From assembly GCA_910586735.1 (NCBI GenBank), contig CAJUJW010000068.1:1-12816 (forward strand): a stretch of 12,816 bases of DNA. Reading direction: 5' to 3'. The translations under genes and the position numbers were made by a program. A model generated the notes under the pieces. It was given only the letters and a program-made list of their open reading frames with translations. It made no database searches and was not told where the DNA came from. The DNA comes from an uncultured Oscillibacter sp. GTDB taxonomy: Bacteria > Bacillota > Clostridia > Oscillospirales > Oscillospiraceae. Of this stretch, positions 1-7,693 are shown one piece after another (the first letter of the stretch is position 1; every line of letters begins with the position of its first letter).

Positions 1-1212
1 GATGGGCTTGACGCAGTGGATATCCTGGCAGATGAGCCGCAGGCGGCCGCCCATGTCGATGAGGCTCACCACGATGGCGTCGCCGGGCTTGCCCTCGAAG
101 ACCAGCCGGGCCGGGTCCTCCCGTCCGCCGATGCCCAGGGGGTGGACCTCAATCCTGGGGCGGTCCGCCGCCACGGAGGGGCAGACCTCCAGCATGTGGG
201 CCCCCAGACTGTACTCCTGGCCCTTCACTAGATGATAGGTGTAGTCCTCCATAAAGGCGGAGGCCCCGTTGCCGCCCTCGCCCATGGCTTTCAGGATGGC
301 GGTCATGGCCGACACCTTCCAGTCTCCCTCGCCGCCGTAGCCGTAGCCCTGGGCCATGAGGTGCTGGGAGGCCAGGCCGGGGAGCTGCTTCATGCCCCAG
401 AGGTCCTGGAAGGTGTTGGAGAAGGCCAGGCAGCCCTCGGCGTCCATCATCTTCTTCATGGCAATCTCTTCCCGGGCCTGATAGCGGACGGTCTCCAGGT
501 CGTCTGTGGCGAAGTCGTAGCTGGCTTTGTAGGTCTCCATCAGGGCGTCGATTTCCGCCTCGGTGACGGCGTCCATCACCTTCACCAGGTCGCCCACGGC
601 CCAGGTGTTCACCTGCCAGCCAAGCTTGGTCTGAACCTCCACCTTGTCGCCCTCGGTGACGGCCACCTCCCGCATGTTGTCCCCGAAGCGCATGACCTTC
701 ATGGACTTCGACACGGCCGCGCCCACGGCGGCCTTCATCCAGCTGCCGATGCGGGATTGAACGTCCTCGTCCTGCCAGTATCCGGCGATGACCTTCCGGG
801 GCTTCCGCAGGCGGGCCCCGATGAACCCGTGTTCCCGGTCGCCGTGGGCGGCCTGGTTCAGGTTCATGAAGTCCATGTCGATTTCCTCGTTGGGAATCTC
901 CCGGTTGTACTGGGTGGCGAAGTGGCACCAGGGCTTCTGGAGGTTCGCCAGGCCGTTGATCCACATTTTGGAGGGACTGAAGGTGTGGCACCAGGTGATG
1001 ACTCCGGCGCAGGAGTCGTCGTAGTTGGCCTCTTTGCACACGTCGGCAATCTCTTGATTGGTCTTGGCCGTGACCTTGTAGACCAGGGGGTAGGGCAGGG
1101 CGGCGCTCAGCTTCTCCGCCATCTCCCGGGCCCTAGCGGCCACGGTGTCCAGCACCTCGGGGCCGTAGAGGAACTGGCTGCCGACCACAAACCAGAACTG
1201 ATATTGTTTCAT
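1..1212 (-). CDS. araA: L-arabinose isomerase, 3' end beyond the window
   Basis: Converts L-arabinose to L-ribulose in the cytoplasm, the first step of bacterial arabinose use. The 404 visible residues (family length about 500) start at MKQYQFWFVVGSQ, the usual AraA opening, and contain the family block MDFMNLNQAAHGDREHGF (113-130). The metal and catalytic residues are recognisable: Glu295 in GYGGEGDW, Glu322 in FMEDYTYH and His339 in GAHMLEV. All three sit 11 residues before E. coli Glu306, Glu333 and His350 (numbering recalled). The fourth ligand, His450 in E. coli, would lie past base 1. The start is fixed by an AAGGAGG ribosome site that overlaps the TAA stop of the kinase gene just upstream, so the two are probably co-translated. 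It is the last visible gene of the transporter-kinase operon. An epimerase gene (araD) would be expected further on but is not in the window. No defect seen. Confidence 0.97.
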   Translation of the reverse strand, partial: MKQYQFWFVVGSQFLYGPEVLDTVAARAREMAEKLSAALPYPLVYKVTAKTNQEIADVCKEANYDDSCAGVITWCHTFSPSKMWINGLANLQKPWCHFATQYNREIPNEEIDMDFMNLNQAAHGDREHGFIGARLRKPRKVIAGYWQDEDVQSRIGSWMKAAVGAAVSKSMKVMRFGDNMREVAVTEGDKVEVQTKLGWQVNTWAVGDLVKVMDAVTEAEIDALMETYKASYDFATDDLETVRYQAREEIAMKKMMDAEGCLAFSNTFQDLWGMKQLPGLASQHLMAQGYGYGGEGDWKVSAMTAILKAMGEGGNGASAFMEDYTYHLVKGQEYSLGAHMLEVCPSVAADRPRIEVHPLGIGGREDPARLVFEGKPGDAIVVSLIDMGGRLRLICQDIHCVKPI

Positions 1213-1224
1213 GGAATTTCCTCC

Positions 1225-2751
1225 TTACAGGTATTCCACAGCGGCCCGCTCCACCGCGAGCAGGGCTTTGAACCGCTGAATGTATGTGTTGAAGCCCTGG
1301 ACCAGGGCGGCGTCCGGCTGGACGGTGGTCCCGGAGGCTCCGGCGAAAACCCGCTTGCCCAGGAAGTCCTCCAGGCGCTCGTTTTCCGCCTTTTGCAGCA
1401 TGTAGGCGGCAAGCAGAGCCATGCCGTAGGGCCCGCCCTCCCCCGCCGTCTCCATGCAGGTGACCGGGGCGTTGCAGGCGGCGGCCATGTAGCTCTGGCC
1501 CACCACCGGGGTTTTGAAGAGCCCGCCGTGGCCCGTCAGGGAGTCGATGGCGACCCCTTCCCCGGCCAGAATGTCCATGCCGATTTTCAAGGTGGACATG
1601 GTGGCGTAGAGCTGGGCCTTGAAGAAGTTGGCCAGGGAGAATTTCGTCTCCGGGGTCCGGGCCGCCAGGGGACGGCCCGCGTCCATGTGGGTGACGCCCT
1701 CCCCCGCCAGGTAGTTGCACACCAGCACGCCGCCGCAGTCCGGTTCCCCCTCCAGGCTCTTTTCGTAGAGCTTGGTGTACAGCTCGCCGGGGGAGGGATT
1801 CGCCCCGAAGAGCCGGGCCGCCTCCCCCAGGACGCCGACCCAGGCGTTGGTGTCGTTGGTGCAGTTGTTGCAGTGGACCATGGCCACCGGGGCCCCGGCG
1901 GGGGTGGTCACCAGGTCGATCTCCTCGTAGACCTTCTCCAGGGGCTTCTCCAGCACCACCATGGAGAAGATGGAGGTCCCGGCGGAGACGTTGCCCGTCC
2001 GGGGGGCCACGGCGTTGGTGGCGGTCATGCCGGTGCCCGCGTCCCCCTCCGCCGGGGCGAAGGGGATTCCAGGGGCCAGCAGACCGTCCAGCAGGGCCGC
2101 GCCGGACTCCGTGAGGGTCCCGGCGGCCTCTCCCGCCGTCAGCACCTTGGGCAGCAGGTCCCGGAGCTTCCAGGGGAGACCCTGCACCTTTGGCAGGGCG
2201 TCGAACTTCTCTATCATCCCGGCGTCGTAGTCCAGGGCGGCACTGTCGATGGGGAACATGCCGGACGCCTCGCCGATTCCCACGGCGTTCACTCCCGTGA
2301 GCATGTAGTGGACATAGCCCGCCAGGGTGGTAATGTGCGCGACTTGGGGAACGTGCGCCTCCCCGTTCAGCACAGCCTGATAGAGGTGGGCCACGCTCCA
2401 GCGCTGGGGAATGTTAAACCCAAAGAGTTCCGTCAGCTCTGCCGCCGCCGGGCCGGTAATGGTGTTCTGCCAGGTGCGGAAGGGGGTCAGCAGGTTCCAG
2501 TCCTTGTCGAAGGCAAGATACCCGTGCATCATGGCGGAGACGCCCATGGCGGCAACCTCCTCCCTGTTTTCCACCTGGGAGAGGGCCGCTTTCAGGCCCG
2601 TCCAGACCTCCTCCAGAGGGTAGGTCCAGACGCCGTTTTCAAACCGGGAAGCCCAGGTGTAATCGCCGGAGGAGACGGGCCGGAAGCCCTCGCCGATGGT
2701 CACGGCCTTGACGCGGGTGGAGCCCAGCTCAATGCCTAAACAGGTTTTCAT
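1225..2751 (-). CDS. FGGY-family sugar kinase, probable L-ribulokinase
   Basis: A 508-residue cytoplasmic FGGY carbohydrate kinase. The N-terminal nucleotide fold opens with LGIELGSTRVKAV (5-17), the catalytic aspartate is Asp237 in EGDAGTGM, and C-terminal ATP-site motifs are GNVSAGTS (253-260), GHGGLFKT (407-414) and ETAGEGGPYG (434-443). Standing directly before araA and after a pentose-type transporter, it most likely phosphorylates L-ribulose to L-ribulose 5-phosphate. That role is inferred from context. The sequence is not the classic ~560-residue AraB type; it resembles the Clostridia group usually annotated just as FGGY kinase, ATPase or xylulokinase-like, so a ribulokinase symbol is withheld. 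The start follows a GGGGGGCGGAAG ribosome site and lies 12 nt after the permease stop; the stop lies 12 nt before araA. Xylulokinase or another ketopentose kinase remains possible. Confidence 0.9.
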   Translation of the reverse strand: MKTCLGIELGSTRVKAVTIGEGFRPVSSGDYTWASRFENGVWTYPLEEVWTGLKAALSQVENREEVAAMGVSAMMHGYLAFDKDWNLLTPFRTWQNTITGPAAAELTELFGFNIPQRWSVAHLYQAVLNGEAHVPQVAHITTLAGYVHYMLTGVNAVGIGEASGMFPIDSAALDYDAGMIEKFDALPKVQGLPWKLRDLLPKVLTAGEAAGTLTESGAALLDGLLAPGIPFAPAEGDAGTGMTATNAVAPRTGNVSAGTSIFSMVVLEKPLEKVYEEIDLVTTPAGAPVAMVHCNNCTNDTNAWVGVLGEAARLFGANPSPGELYTKLYEKSLEGEPDCGGVLVCNYLAGEGVTHMDAGRPLAARTPETKFSLANFFKAQLYATMSTLKIGMDILAGEGVAIDSLTGHGGLFKTPVVGQSYMAAACNAPVTCMETAGEGGPYGMALLAAYMLQKAENERLEDFLGKRVFAGASGTTVQPDAALVQGFNTYIQRFKALLAVERAAVEYL

Positions 2752-2763
2752 CTTCCGCCCCCC

Positions 2764-3816
2764 TCACTGCTTGCTGGTGTTCTTCCGCAGCAGCACGACG
2801 CTTTGAATCACCAGGAACAGACAGAGCATGGCCGCCACGGTGATGTTGGACCACCACGCCTCGTCGAAGCCCAGGGAGGAGACGATGCGCTTGATGGTGT
2901 TCAGGCTCATGACTCCGAAGAAGGTGCCCGCCACGTTGCCCACGCCGCCGGTCAGCAGGGTTCCCCCGATGATGGAGGAGGCGATGGCGTTCATTTCGTC
3001 TCCCGCGCCGTTGGCCACGTCTCCGCTTCCCACGTGGAGGAAGTAGAGGATGCCGCCCAGGCCCGCCAGGAGGCTGCACAGGATATGGGCCAGGAATTTC
3101 GTGCGGCGCACGTTGATGCCCAGCATGTTGGCGCTTTGGTTGTTTCCGCCCACGGCGTAAAAGGCGCGGCCCAGCTTGGTCCAGCGCAGGAGGCAGAAGA
3201 GGAGCACCACCGCCAGCAGGGCGATGACCACGCCCACCTCCACATAGGCCGGGATATACTGGCCCAGCTTGTTGTTGGAGCCAAGGCCGGGGACGATGAT
3301 ACGGGTGTCCTTCACCGCCAGGAAGCCCTCGTTGGTCACCCGGATGGGCTCCTTGCTGACAATGGTGGTCATGCCCTTGGCGAAGAACATGCCCGCCAGG
3401 GACACGATGAAGGGCTGAATCTCCAGATAGGCCACCAGGTAGCCCTGGACCAGGCCGAAGGCCAGGCCGATGCCCAGGCCCAGAAGGAGGACGGTTCCGA
3501 TGCTGCCGCCCTGCCGCTCCAGGTTCACCGCCCCGGCCATGCAGACCAGGCTGGTGACCGCGCCCACGCTGATGTCGATTCCCCCGGTTATCATGACGAT
3601 GCTCATTCCGCAGGAGAGGACAATCAGGGAGGCGTTGTTGTTCAGGATGTTCAGGAAGTTCTGGGGCTTGGTGAAGCCGCCGCCCAGGAACACGACGGCG
3701 GACAGGTACAGGGCGAAGAACACCAGCACCGTAATGGTCAGCAGCAGGTTGGTGTCGCTCATGGACACCCGGGTTTTCATCCGCCCCTGCTTGTCAACAG
3801 CGATTCCTTTCGGCAT
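2764..3816 (-). CDS. yjfF: sugar ABC transporter permease, YjfF type
   Basis: A 350-residue inner-membrane permease of the BPD_transp_2 family (RbsC/AraH/YjfF branch), one half of the heterodimeric channel of a furanose/pentose importer. Long hydrophobic segments run through the protein, starting at about 23-45. The family motif GGIDISVG is at 78-85, the probable ATPase-coupling stretch GGNNQSANMLGI at 223-234, and the conserved IASSIIGGTLLTGGVGNVAGT at about 278-298 matches E. coli YjfF closely (recalled). The start codon lies one nucleotide after the stop of the first permease gene and is served by GGAGGTG about 9 nt upstream inside that gene; a second Met at codon 13 is a possible alternative. 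The symbol is by homology: in E. coli the complex imports galactofuranose, but here the neighbours (kinase, araA, araR) point to L-arabinose or a related pentose. Confidence 0.92.
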   Translation of the reverse strand: MPKGIAVDKQGRMKTRVSMSDTNLLLTITVLVFFALYLSAVVFLGGGFTKPQNFLNILNNNASLIVLSCGMSIVMITGGIDISVGAVTSLVCMAGAVNLERQGGSIGTVLLLGLGIGLAFGLVQGYLVAYLEIQPFIVSLAGMFFAKGMTTIVSKEPIRVTNEGFLAVKDTRIIVPGLGSNNKLGQYIPAYVEVGVVIALLAVVLLFCLLRWTKLGRAFYAVGGNNQSANMLGINVRRTKFLAHILCSLLAGLGGILYFLHVGSGDVANGAGDEMNAIASSIIGGTLLTGGVGNVAGTFFGVMSLNTIKRIVSSLGFDEAWWSNITVAAMLCLFLVIQSVVLLRKNTSKQ

Positions 3817-3817
3817 G

Positions 3818-4927
3818 TCAGGACACCTCCTTCGCGGCCTTGGCAGGCGCTTTTTTCATGCTGGAGAGCTTTTCCCGCACTACCGGGGCGCTGAGCACCA
3901 CCAGCAAAATGACCACCACCGCCTTGTAGGCGGGCAGGGCCGTGGAGGGCACCTCGTACTTATAAAGCGTGGTGGTGAGGAACTGGATGACGTAGGCCCC
4001 CAGGATGGAGCCGTAGATGTTGAACTTGCCGCCGGACAGGGCGTTGCCCCCCAGGGCCACCGCCAGGATGGCGTCCATCTCGATGTTTTCCGCAATGCGG
4101 GAGTAGTTGATGGAGCCGCTGCGGCTGACCCGGATGAAGCCCGCCACCGCCACGCACACGCCCAGAATCACATAGGTCAGCAGCTTGATGAGCTTGGGGT
4201 CCAGGCCGTTGAGGCGGGAGGAGTTGGCGTTGATGCCCACCGACTGGGTGTAGAGCCCCAGGGTGGTGAATTTCAGCACCAGCCAGAACACCAGAATCAC
4301 AAAGGCGGTGATGAAAATCGGCGTGGGCACGGGAATGCCCGGCAGGAAGGTCCCCGCGTATTTAAAGGAGATATCGTTCATGATGGGCAGCTGGTTGTTG
4401 TTGATCCAGGCCGCGATGGACCGCCCGGCGGTGAACATAATCAGGGTGGCCACCATGGGCTGGATTTTGAAGTAGGCCACCAGCGTGCCGTTGAACGCGC
4501 CGAAAAGGGCGGTCACCACGATGCCGATGAGCACCGCCAGGAACAGGGGCATCTGGAGGGTATCGGCGGCAACCTGCCCGCCGCAGACCATCCGCAGAAT
4601 GACGCTGCCCGCGATGGCCATGGTGGCGCCCACGGAGATGTCCTGTCCGCCGGAGGAGGCGGTGACCAAGGTCATGCCGATGGCCAGGATGACCAGCTCG
4701 GAGGCGTTGTCCAGCACGGAGATGATATTTCCGCTGAGCACCGGGTTGCCCAGGCTGTTCTCCTTGATGCTGACCGCGAAGAAGGACGGGTCGGCGATCA
4801 GGTTGAAAATCACCAGCAGGGCCAGGGCCGCGAAGGGAATGAAGAGCTGCTGCCGGACAAGCCGCTTGAGCAGGCTCTCGCCGGGCTGCTTCACTTTGGT
4901 CTCGGGGTTTTTCACCGGCGTCATCAT
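3818..4927 (-). CDS. ytfT: sugar ABC transporter permease, YtfT type
   Basis: A 369-residue BPD_transp_2-family inner-membrane permease, the partner of the next gene. A charged cytoplasmic N terminus of about 25 residues is followed by multiple membrane segments (first at about 28-45). The family motif appears as GMTLVTASSGGQDISVG (84-100); the inserted Q in GGQDISVG, against GGIDLSVG in most relatives, is noticeable but the surrounding motif is intact. Other landmarks are GINANSSRLNGLDPK (231-245), likely the ATPase-coupling loop, and LGGNALSGGKFNIYGSILGA (292-311). The ATG overlaps the ATPase stop as ATGA, so translation is likely coupled; a second ATG follows immediately, leaving the first residue uncertain by one codon. 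Two different permease genes beside a double-NBD ATPase is the YtfQRT-YjfF arrangement; AraFGH and RbsABC use one permease gene. Confidence 0.9.
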   Translation of the reverse strand: MMTPVKNPETKVKQPGESLLKRLVRQQLFIPFAALALLVIFNLIADPSFFAVSIKENSLGNPVLSGNIISVLDNASELVILAIGMTLVTASSGGQDISVGATMAIAGSVILRMVCGGQVAADTLQMPLFLAVLIGIVVTALFGAFNGTLVAYFKIQPMVATLIMFTAGRSIAAWINNNQLPIMNDISFKYAGTFLPGIPVPTPIFITAFVILVFWLVLKFTTLGLYTQSVGINANSSRLNGLDPKLIKLLTYVILGVCVAVAGFIRVSRSGSINYSRIAENIEMDAILAVALGGNALSGGKFNIYGSILGAYVIQFLTTTLYKYEVPSTALPAYKAVVVILLVVLSAPVVREKLSSMKKAPAKAAKEVS

Positions 4928-6438
4928 TCGTCACCTCCCGCAATGGTCGCCATAATCTTCGTCTGGGTCAGGTCCTCTCCCGACAGCTCGCCCACGGCCT
5001 TCCGGTCCCGCATGACGATGAGGCGGGAGCAGGTGCGCAGCATCTCGTCAATCTCCGAGGAGATGAAGGTGGCGCTGGTGCCCTTCTCTGCCAGGCGCAG
5101 GACCAGCTTTTGAATCTCGATCTTCGTGCCGATGTCGATGCCCCGGGTGGGTTCGTCCAGAATCAGGTACTTGGGGTCCGTCAGGAGCCACCGGGCCAGG
5201 ATGCACTTTTGCTGGTTGCCGCCGGAGAGGGACTTGATTGGGGTGTCCGCTGAGGCGGTCTTGATTTCCAGCAGCTTGATGTAGTTGTCGGCGAACGCCT
5301 CCGCCTGGGCCCTGGAAACGGGGTGGAAGAAGCCCTTCATCACCTGATAGGCCAGAATGATGTTCTCCCGGACGGAGAGGTCCCCCACGATGCCGTCGCC
5401 TTTCCGGTCCTCGGGAAGATACCCGATGCCCTGCTTCATGGCGTCCAGGGGCTTCCTGATTCTGACCTCCTTCCCGTCCATTTTCACCGTGCCGCCGGTG
5501 ACGTGGTCCGCGCCGAAGATGGCCCGGACGCACTCGCTGCGGCCGGAGCCCAGGAGCCCCGTGAAGCCGTTGACCTCCCCTTTGCGGATGGAAAAGTCGA
5601 AGGGCTTGATGCCCGCGCTGCTGCACAGGCCCTCGGCCTCCAGCACGGGGGCCCCCTCCCGCTCTATGGCCACGCCGCCGGACTCGCCCTTGATGTCGGC
5701 CATGTCGTCCAGCTCCTTGCCCAGCATCTTGCTGACCAGCTGGACCCGGGGCAGGGCCTCAATGACGTACTCGCCCACCAGCTGGCCGTCCCGGAGGACG
5801 GTGATCCGGTCGCAGACCTCGTAGACCTGCTCCAGGAAGTGGGTGACGAAGATGATGCCCACGCCCTTCTTCCGCAGGTCCCGCATGAGGCCGAAGAGCT
5901 TCTGCACCTCCTGCTCGTCCAGGGAGGAAGTGGGCTCGTCCAGGATCAGCACCTTGCACTCCATGTCCACCGCCCGGGCAATGGCCACCATCTGCTGCAC
6001 GGCGATGGAGCAGGTGCCCAGCTGCTGGGTGGGGCTGGCGGGGATGCCCAGGGACTCCAGGATTTTCCCCGCGCCGCTGTTCATGCTCCGCCAGTTGGTC
6101 ACGGCCCCTTTCGTGCGGCCTATGTACATGTTTTCCGCCACGCTCAGGTTGGGGCACAGGGTGATTTCCTGATAGACGGTGCTGATGCCCGCGTTCTGGG
6201 CGTCCTGAGGGGACCGGATGACGGCGGGGCCGTCCACGCCCTCAATGCGGACCTCGCCCCCGTCCTTGGGGTACACGCCGGTCAGCACCTTAATCAGCGT
6301 GGATTTTCCGGCGCCGTTCTCCCCCATCAGGGCGTGAATCTCCCCCCTGCGCAGGGTGAAATCCACGTCCTGAAGGGCGCGCACACCGGGGAAATACTTG
6401 CAGATGCCCCGCATTTCCAATACCGCGCCTTGCTCCAT
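4924..6438 (-). CDS. ytfR: sugar ABC transporter ATPase with two nucleotide-binding domains, YtfR type
   Basis: A 504-residue fused double ATPase that powers the importer from the cytoplasmic face. Domain 1 has Walker A GENGAGKST (39-47), Q-loop VYQE (88-91), a non-standard signature SIAVQQM (144-150) instead of LSGGQ, Walker B VLILDEPT (163-170) and H-loop His200. Domain 2 has a degenerate Walker A GLLGSGRSE (294-302), a canonical signature LSGGNQQK (404-411), Walker B YLILDEPT (424-431), and Ser in place of the H-loop histidine (ISSE, 459-462). This asymmetric pairing of intact and degenerate elements is normal for the RbsA/AraG/YtfR family, and E. coli YtfR has the same SVAxQQ-type signature (recalled). 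The start is set by AGGAGG 9 nt upstream, in the gap after the binding-protein gene. The stop overlaps the permease start as ATGA. Confidence 0.95.
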   Translation of the reverse strand: MEQGAVLEMRGICKYFPGVRALQDVDFTLRRGEIHALMGENGAGKSTLIKVLTGVYPKDGGEVRIEGVDGPAVIRSPQDAQNAGISTVYQEITLCPNLSVAENMYIGRTKGAVTNWRSMNSGAGKILESLGIPASPTQQLGTCSIAVQQMVAIARAVDMECKVLILDEPTSSLDEQEVQKLFGLMRDLRKKGVGIIFVTHFLEQVYEVCDRITVLRDGQLVGEYVIEALPRVQLVSKMLGKELDDMADIKGESGGVAIEREGAPVLEAEGLCSSAGIKPFDFSIRKGEVNGFTGLLGSGRSECVRAIFGADHVTGGTVKMDGKEVRIRKPLDAMKQGIGYLPEDRKGDGIVGDLSVRENIILAYQVMKGFFHPVSRAQAEAFADNYIKLLEIKTASADTPIKSLSGGNQQKCILARWLLTDPKYLILDEPTRGIDIGTKIEIQKLVLRLAEKGTSATFISSEIDEMLRTCSRLIVMRDRKAVGELSGEDLTQTKIMATIAGGDE

Positions 6439-6462
6439 AGGGATACGCCTCCTATCTTTCCA

Positions 6463-6498
6463 TTTTTAAAAATACGGCGCGGCATGTCAGCCGCGCCG
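6463..6498 (-). terminator. intercistronic terminator-like hairpin after the binding-protein gene
   Basis: In the 101-nt gap between the binding-protein stop and the ATPase start, the transcript can form a perfect 9-bp GC stem (CGGCGCGGC paired with GCCGCGCCG, DNA 6490-6498 with 6475-6483) with a 6-nt loop, followed by UAUUUUU. This is the form of a weak intrinsic terminator or a 3' stabilising hairpin. Such hairpins commonly let a binding protein be made in excess over ATPase and permeases. As the downstream genes lack an obvious promoter of their own, read-through must be substantial. Partial termination is inferred. Confidence 0.7.
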
Positions 6499-6539
6499 CA
6501 TGTCAGGTCACGCGATGTTCGGATTCAGATTCTCTGAAA

Positions 6540-7577
6540 TCAGGTGCCGTAGGTGTCCACGTCGGCCTGGGTCAGGGTGTCGCAGTCGAAGCCCTGCTCG
6601 GGGGTGTAGATGATCTTCTGGGCGGGCTGTTTGCCGGCGGCCAGGTCCTTGATGATGCTGTCCACGGTCTCGGCCTGGAGGGGATTGCACAGACCCATGT
6701 AGTTCCAGCTGCCCTCCAGCACGGCCTCGAAGGCCCACTTGTCGCTGTCGAAGCCCATAACAATCACGTCTCCGTCTTTGCCGTGGGTGATTCCGGCGGC
6801 GTCCAGAGCGGCCACGGCGCCACGGGCCATGCCGTTGTTTTCCGCGTAGACGACATTGAAGGGTTTGCCGGAGTCAATGACGGACTGGGTGATGGTGCGG
6901 GCGGTAGCCTCGTCCCAGTCGGCGGTCTGCTGGGTCACGTAGTTCCAGTTCCCCTCGGCGGCGACCTTCGCGTCCAGTGCGCCGGTGCGGCCCAGCTGGG
7001 CGTCGGAGCCCATGTGTCCCTGGATGTGGATGATGTTGTACTCGTCCAGGCCCTGGGCGGCCAGCCAGTCCACGGCGGTCTGGCCCTCGGCGGGCATGTC
7101 GGAGACCACGGCGGCTACGTACATGCTCTCATCGGCTTCCAGCATCCGGTCGAAGAGGATGATCTGGGTGCCGGCGGCCTGGGCGTCCTGGAGGACGGTG
7201 TCCCAGCCGGTGGTGGAGGCGGGAGAGAGGAGCAGGAAGTCCACCTCGTCCTGAACCATCTGCTGGGCGGTGGCGATTTGCTGGGCCGCGTCATTGTTGT
7301 TGTAGAAGGTGGCTTTGTACCCGTTTTCCTCGGTGAACATGGCCCGCATGGCCGCGTCGTTGGCAGTCCGGTAGCCGGATTCGTTGGGGTCGTTGTTGAT
7401 GACTCCCACCGTGATCAGCTCGCCGCCGGCGGCGGGCTCCTGAGCGTCGGAGCCGGTGTCCGCCGGGGCGGAGTTTCCGCTGTCGGCGGGGGCGGTGTCG
7501 CCGTCGGAATTGCCGCCGCAGGCGGCCAGGGACAGGACCATGCACAGGGTCAGCAGGAGACAAAAGACTTTCTTCAT
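6540..7577 (-). CDS. ytfQ: sugar ABC transporter substrate-binding lipoprotein, YtfQ type
   Basis: A 345-residue extracellular sugar-binding lipoprotein feeding the importer encoded next. The signal peptide MKKVFCLLLTLCMVLSLAAC ends in an LAAC lipobox, so Cys20 should be lipidated. A low-complexity Ser/Asp/Ala/Gly linker (about 21-52) follows, then a Peripla_BP_4-type two-lobed domain from about 54 with NESGYR (65-70), TGWDTVLQDA (123-132), LFDRM (141-145), IQGHMGSDAQLGRT (185-198) and YAENN (244-248). The Met at 7577 is chosen because it begins the signal peptide and has GAGGAA about 7 nt upstream; an in-frame ATG 57 nt earlier would put a polar tail before it and lies essentially at the predicted transcription start. 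The protein is clearly homologous to the sensor-operon lipoprotein at 9196-10191 but differs in probable pocket motifs. The ligand, probably L-arabinose or arabinofuranose, is inferred from context. Confidence 0.93.
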   Translation of the reverse strand: MKKVFCLLLTLCMVLSLAACGGNSDGDTAPADSGNSAPADTGSDAQEPAAGGELITVGVINNDPNESGYRTANDAAMRAMFTEENGYKATFYNNNDAAQQIATAQQMVQDEVDFLLLSPASTTGWDTVLQDAQAAGTQIILFDRMLEADESMYVAAVVSDMPAEGQTAVDWLAAQGLDEYNIIHIQGHMGSDAQLGRTGALDAKVAAEGNWNYVTQQTADWDEATARTITQSVIDSGKPFNVVYAENNGMARGAVAALDAAGITHGKDGDVIVMGFDSDKWAFEAVLEGSWNYMGLCNPLQAETVDSIIKDLAAGKQPAQKIIYTPEQGFDCDTLTQADVDTYGT

Positions 7578-7610
7578 GACCAATTCCTCACTTTCAAATT
7601 TTGGGTTCCC

Positions 7611-7628
7611 GCCGGAGGACCCTCCGGC
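7611..7628 (-). promoter_or_regulatory. palindromic hairpin in the ytfQ 5' leader
   Basis: GCCGGAGG and CCTCCGGC are perfect inverted arms separated by two bases, so the transcript can form a 7-bp stem with a 4-nt loop. The predicted transcription start (about 7634) puts the hairpin within the first 25 nt of the mRNA, some 34 nt before the start codon. A 5'-end hairpin of this kind can shield mRNA from decay. As DNA it could also be a protein-binding palindrome just downstream of the promoter. Both roles are inference. Confidence 0.55.
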
Positions 7629-7640
7629 TTCCATACCCGC

Positions 7641-7669
7641 ATTAAAAACGATTCCCCGCCCAAAGTCAA
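7641..7669 (-). promoter_or_regulatory. main sigma-A promoter of the transporter-kinase-araA operon
   Basis: On the minus strand, -35 TTGACT (7669-7664) and -10 TTTAAT (7646-7641) are separated by exactly 17 bp, each with one mismatch to consensus. A-rich tracts just upstream (7670-7700) could act as an UP element. The expected start near 7634 gives a leader of about 57 nt before ytfQ. It is the only strong promoter seen for the six genes downstream. Confidence 0.75.
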
Positions 7670-7693
7670 TACGTTTTTGGGCATAATATCTAT

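Noticed and set aside
232..2739. An 835-codon open frame on the plus strand opposite araA and the kinase
   Set aside because: It is rich in Gly, His, Val and Gln without any family motif and mirrors the codon bias of the two well-supported minus-strand genes; long antisense frames are common in GC-rich coding DNA.
2803..5113. Plus-strand open frames of 363 and 547 codons opposite the permeases
   Set aside because: Low-complexity translations (His/Gly/Gln/Asp rich), no ribosome site, antisense to two clear membrane proteins.
6482..6506. Direct repeat GCATGTCAG at 6482-6490 and 6498-6506
   Set aside because: Only 9 bp, and it overlaps the intercistronic hairpin; no other copies or context for a mobile element or recombination site.
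5323..6537. A 404-codon plus-strand open frame opposite the ATPase
   Set aside because: Antisense to an intact ATPase with all motifs; translation has no recognisable domain.
7641..7682. Catabolite-responsive (cre) elements around the operon promoter (GGGAATCGTTTTTA and CAAAAACGTATTGA)
   Set aside because: Each has at least four mismatches to the recalled TGWAARCGYTWNCW consensus, too weak to list.
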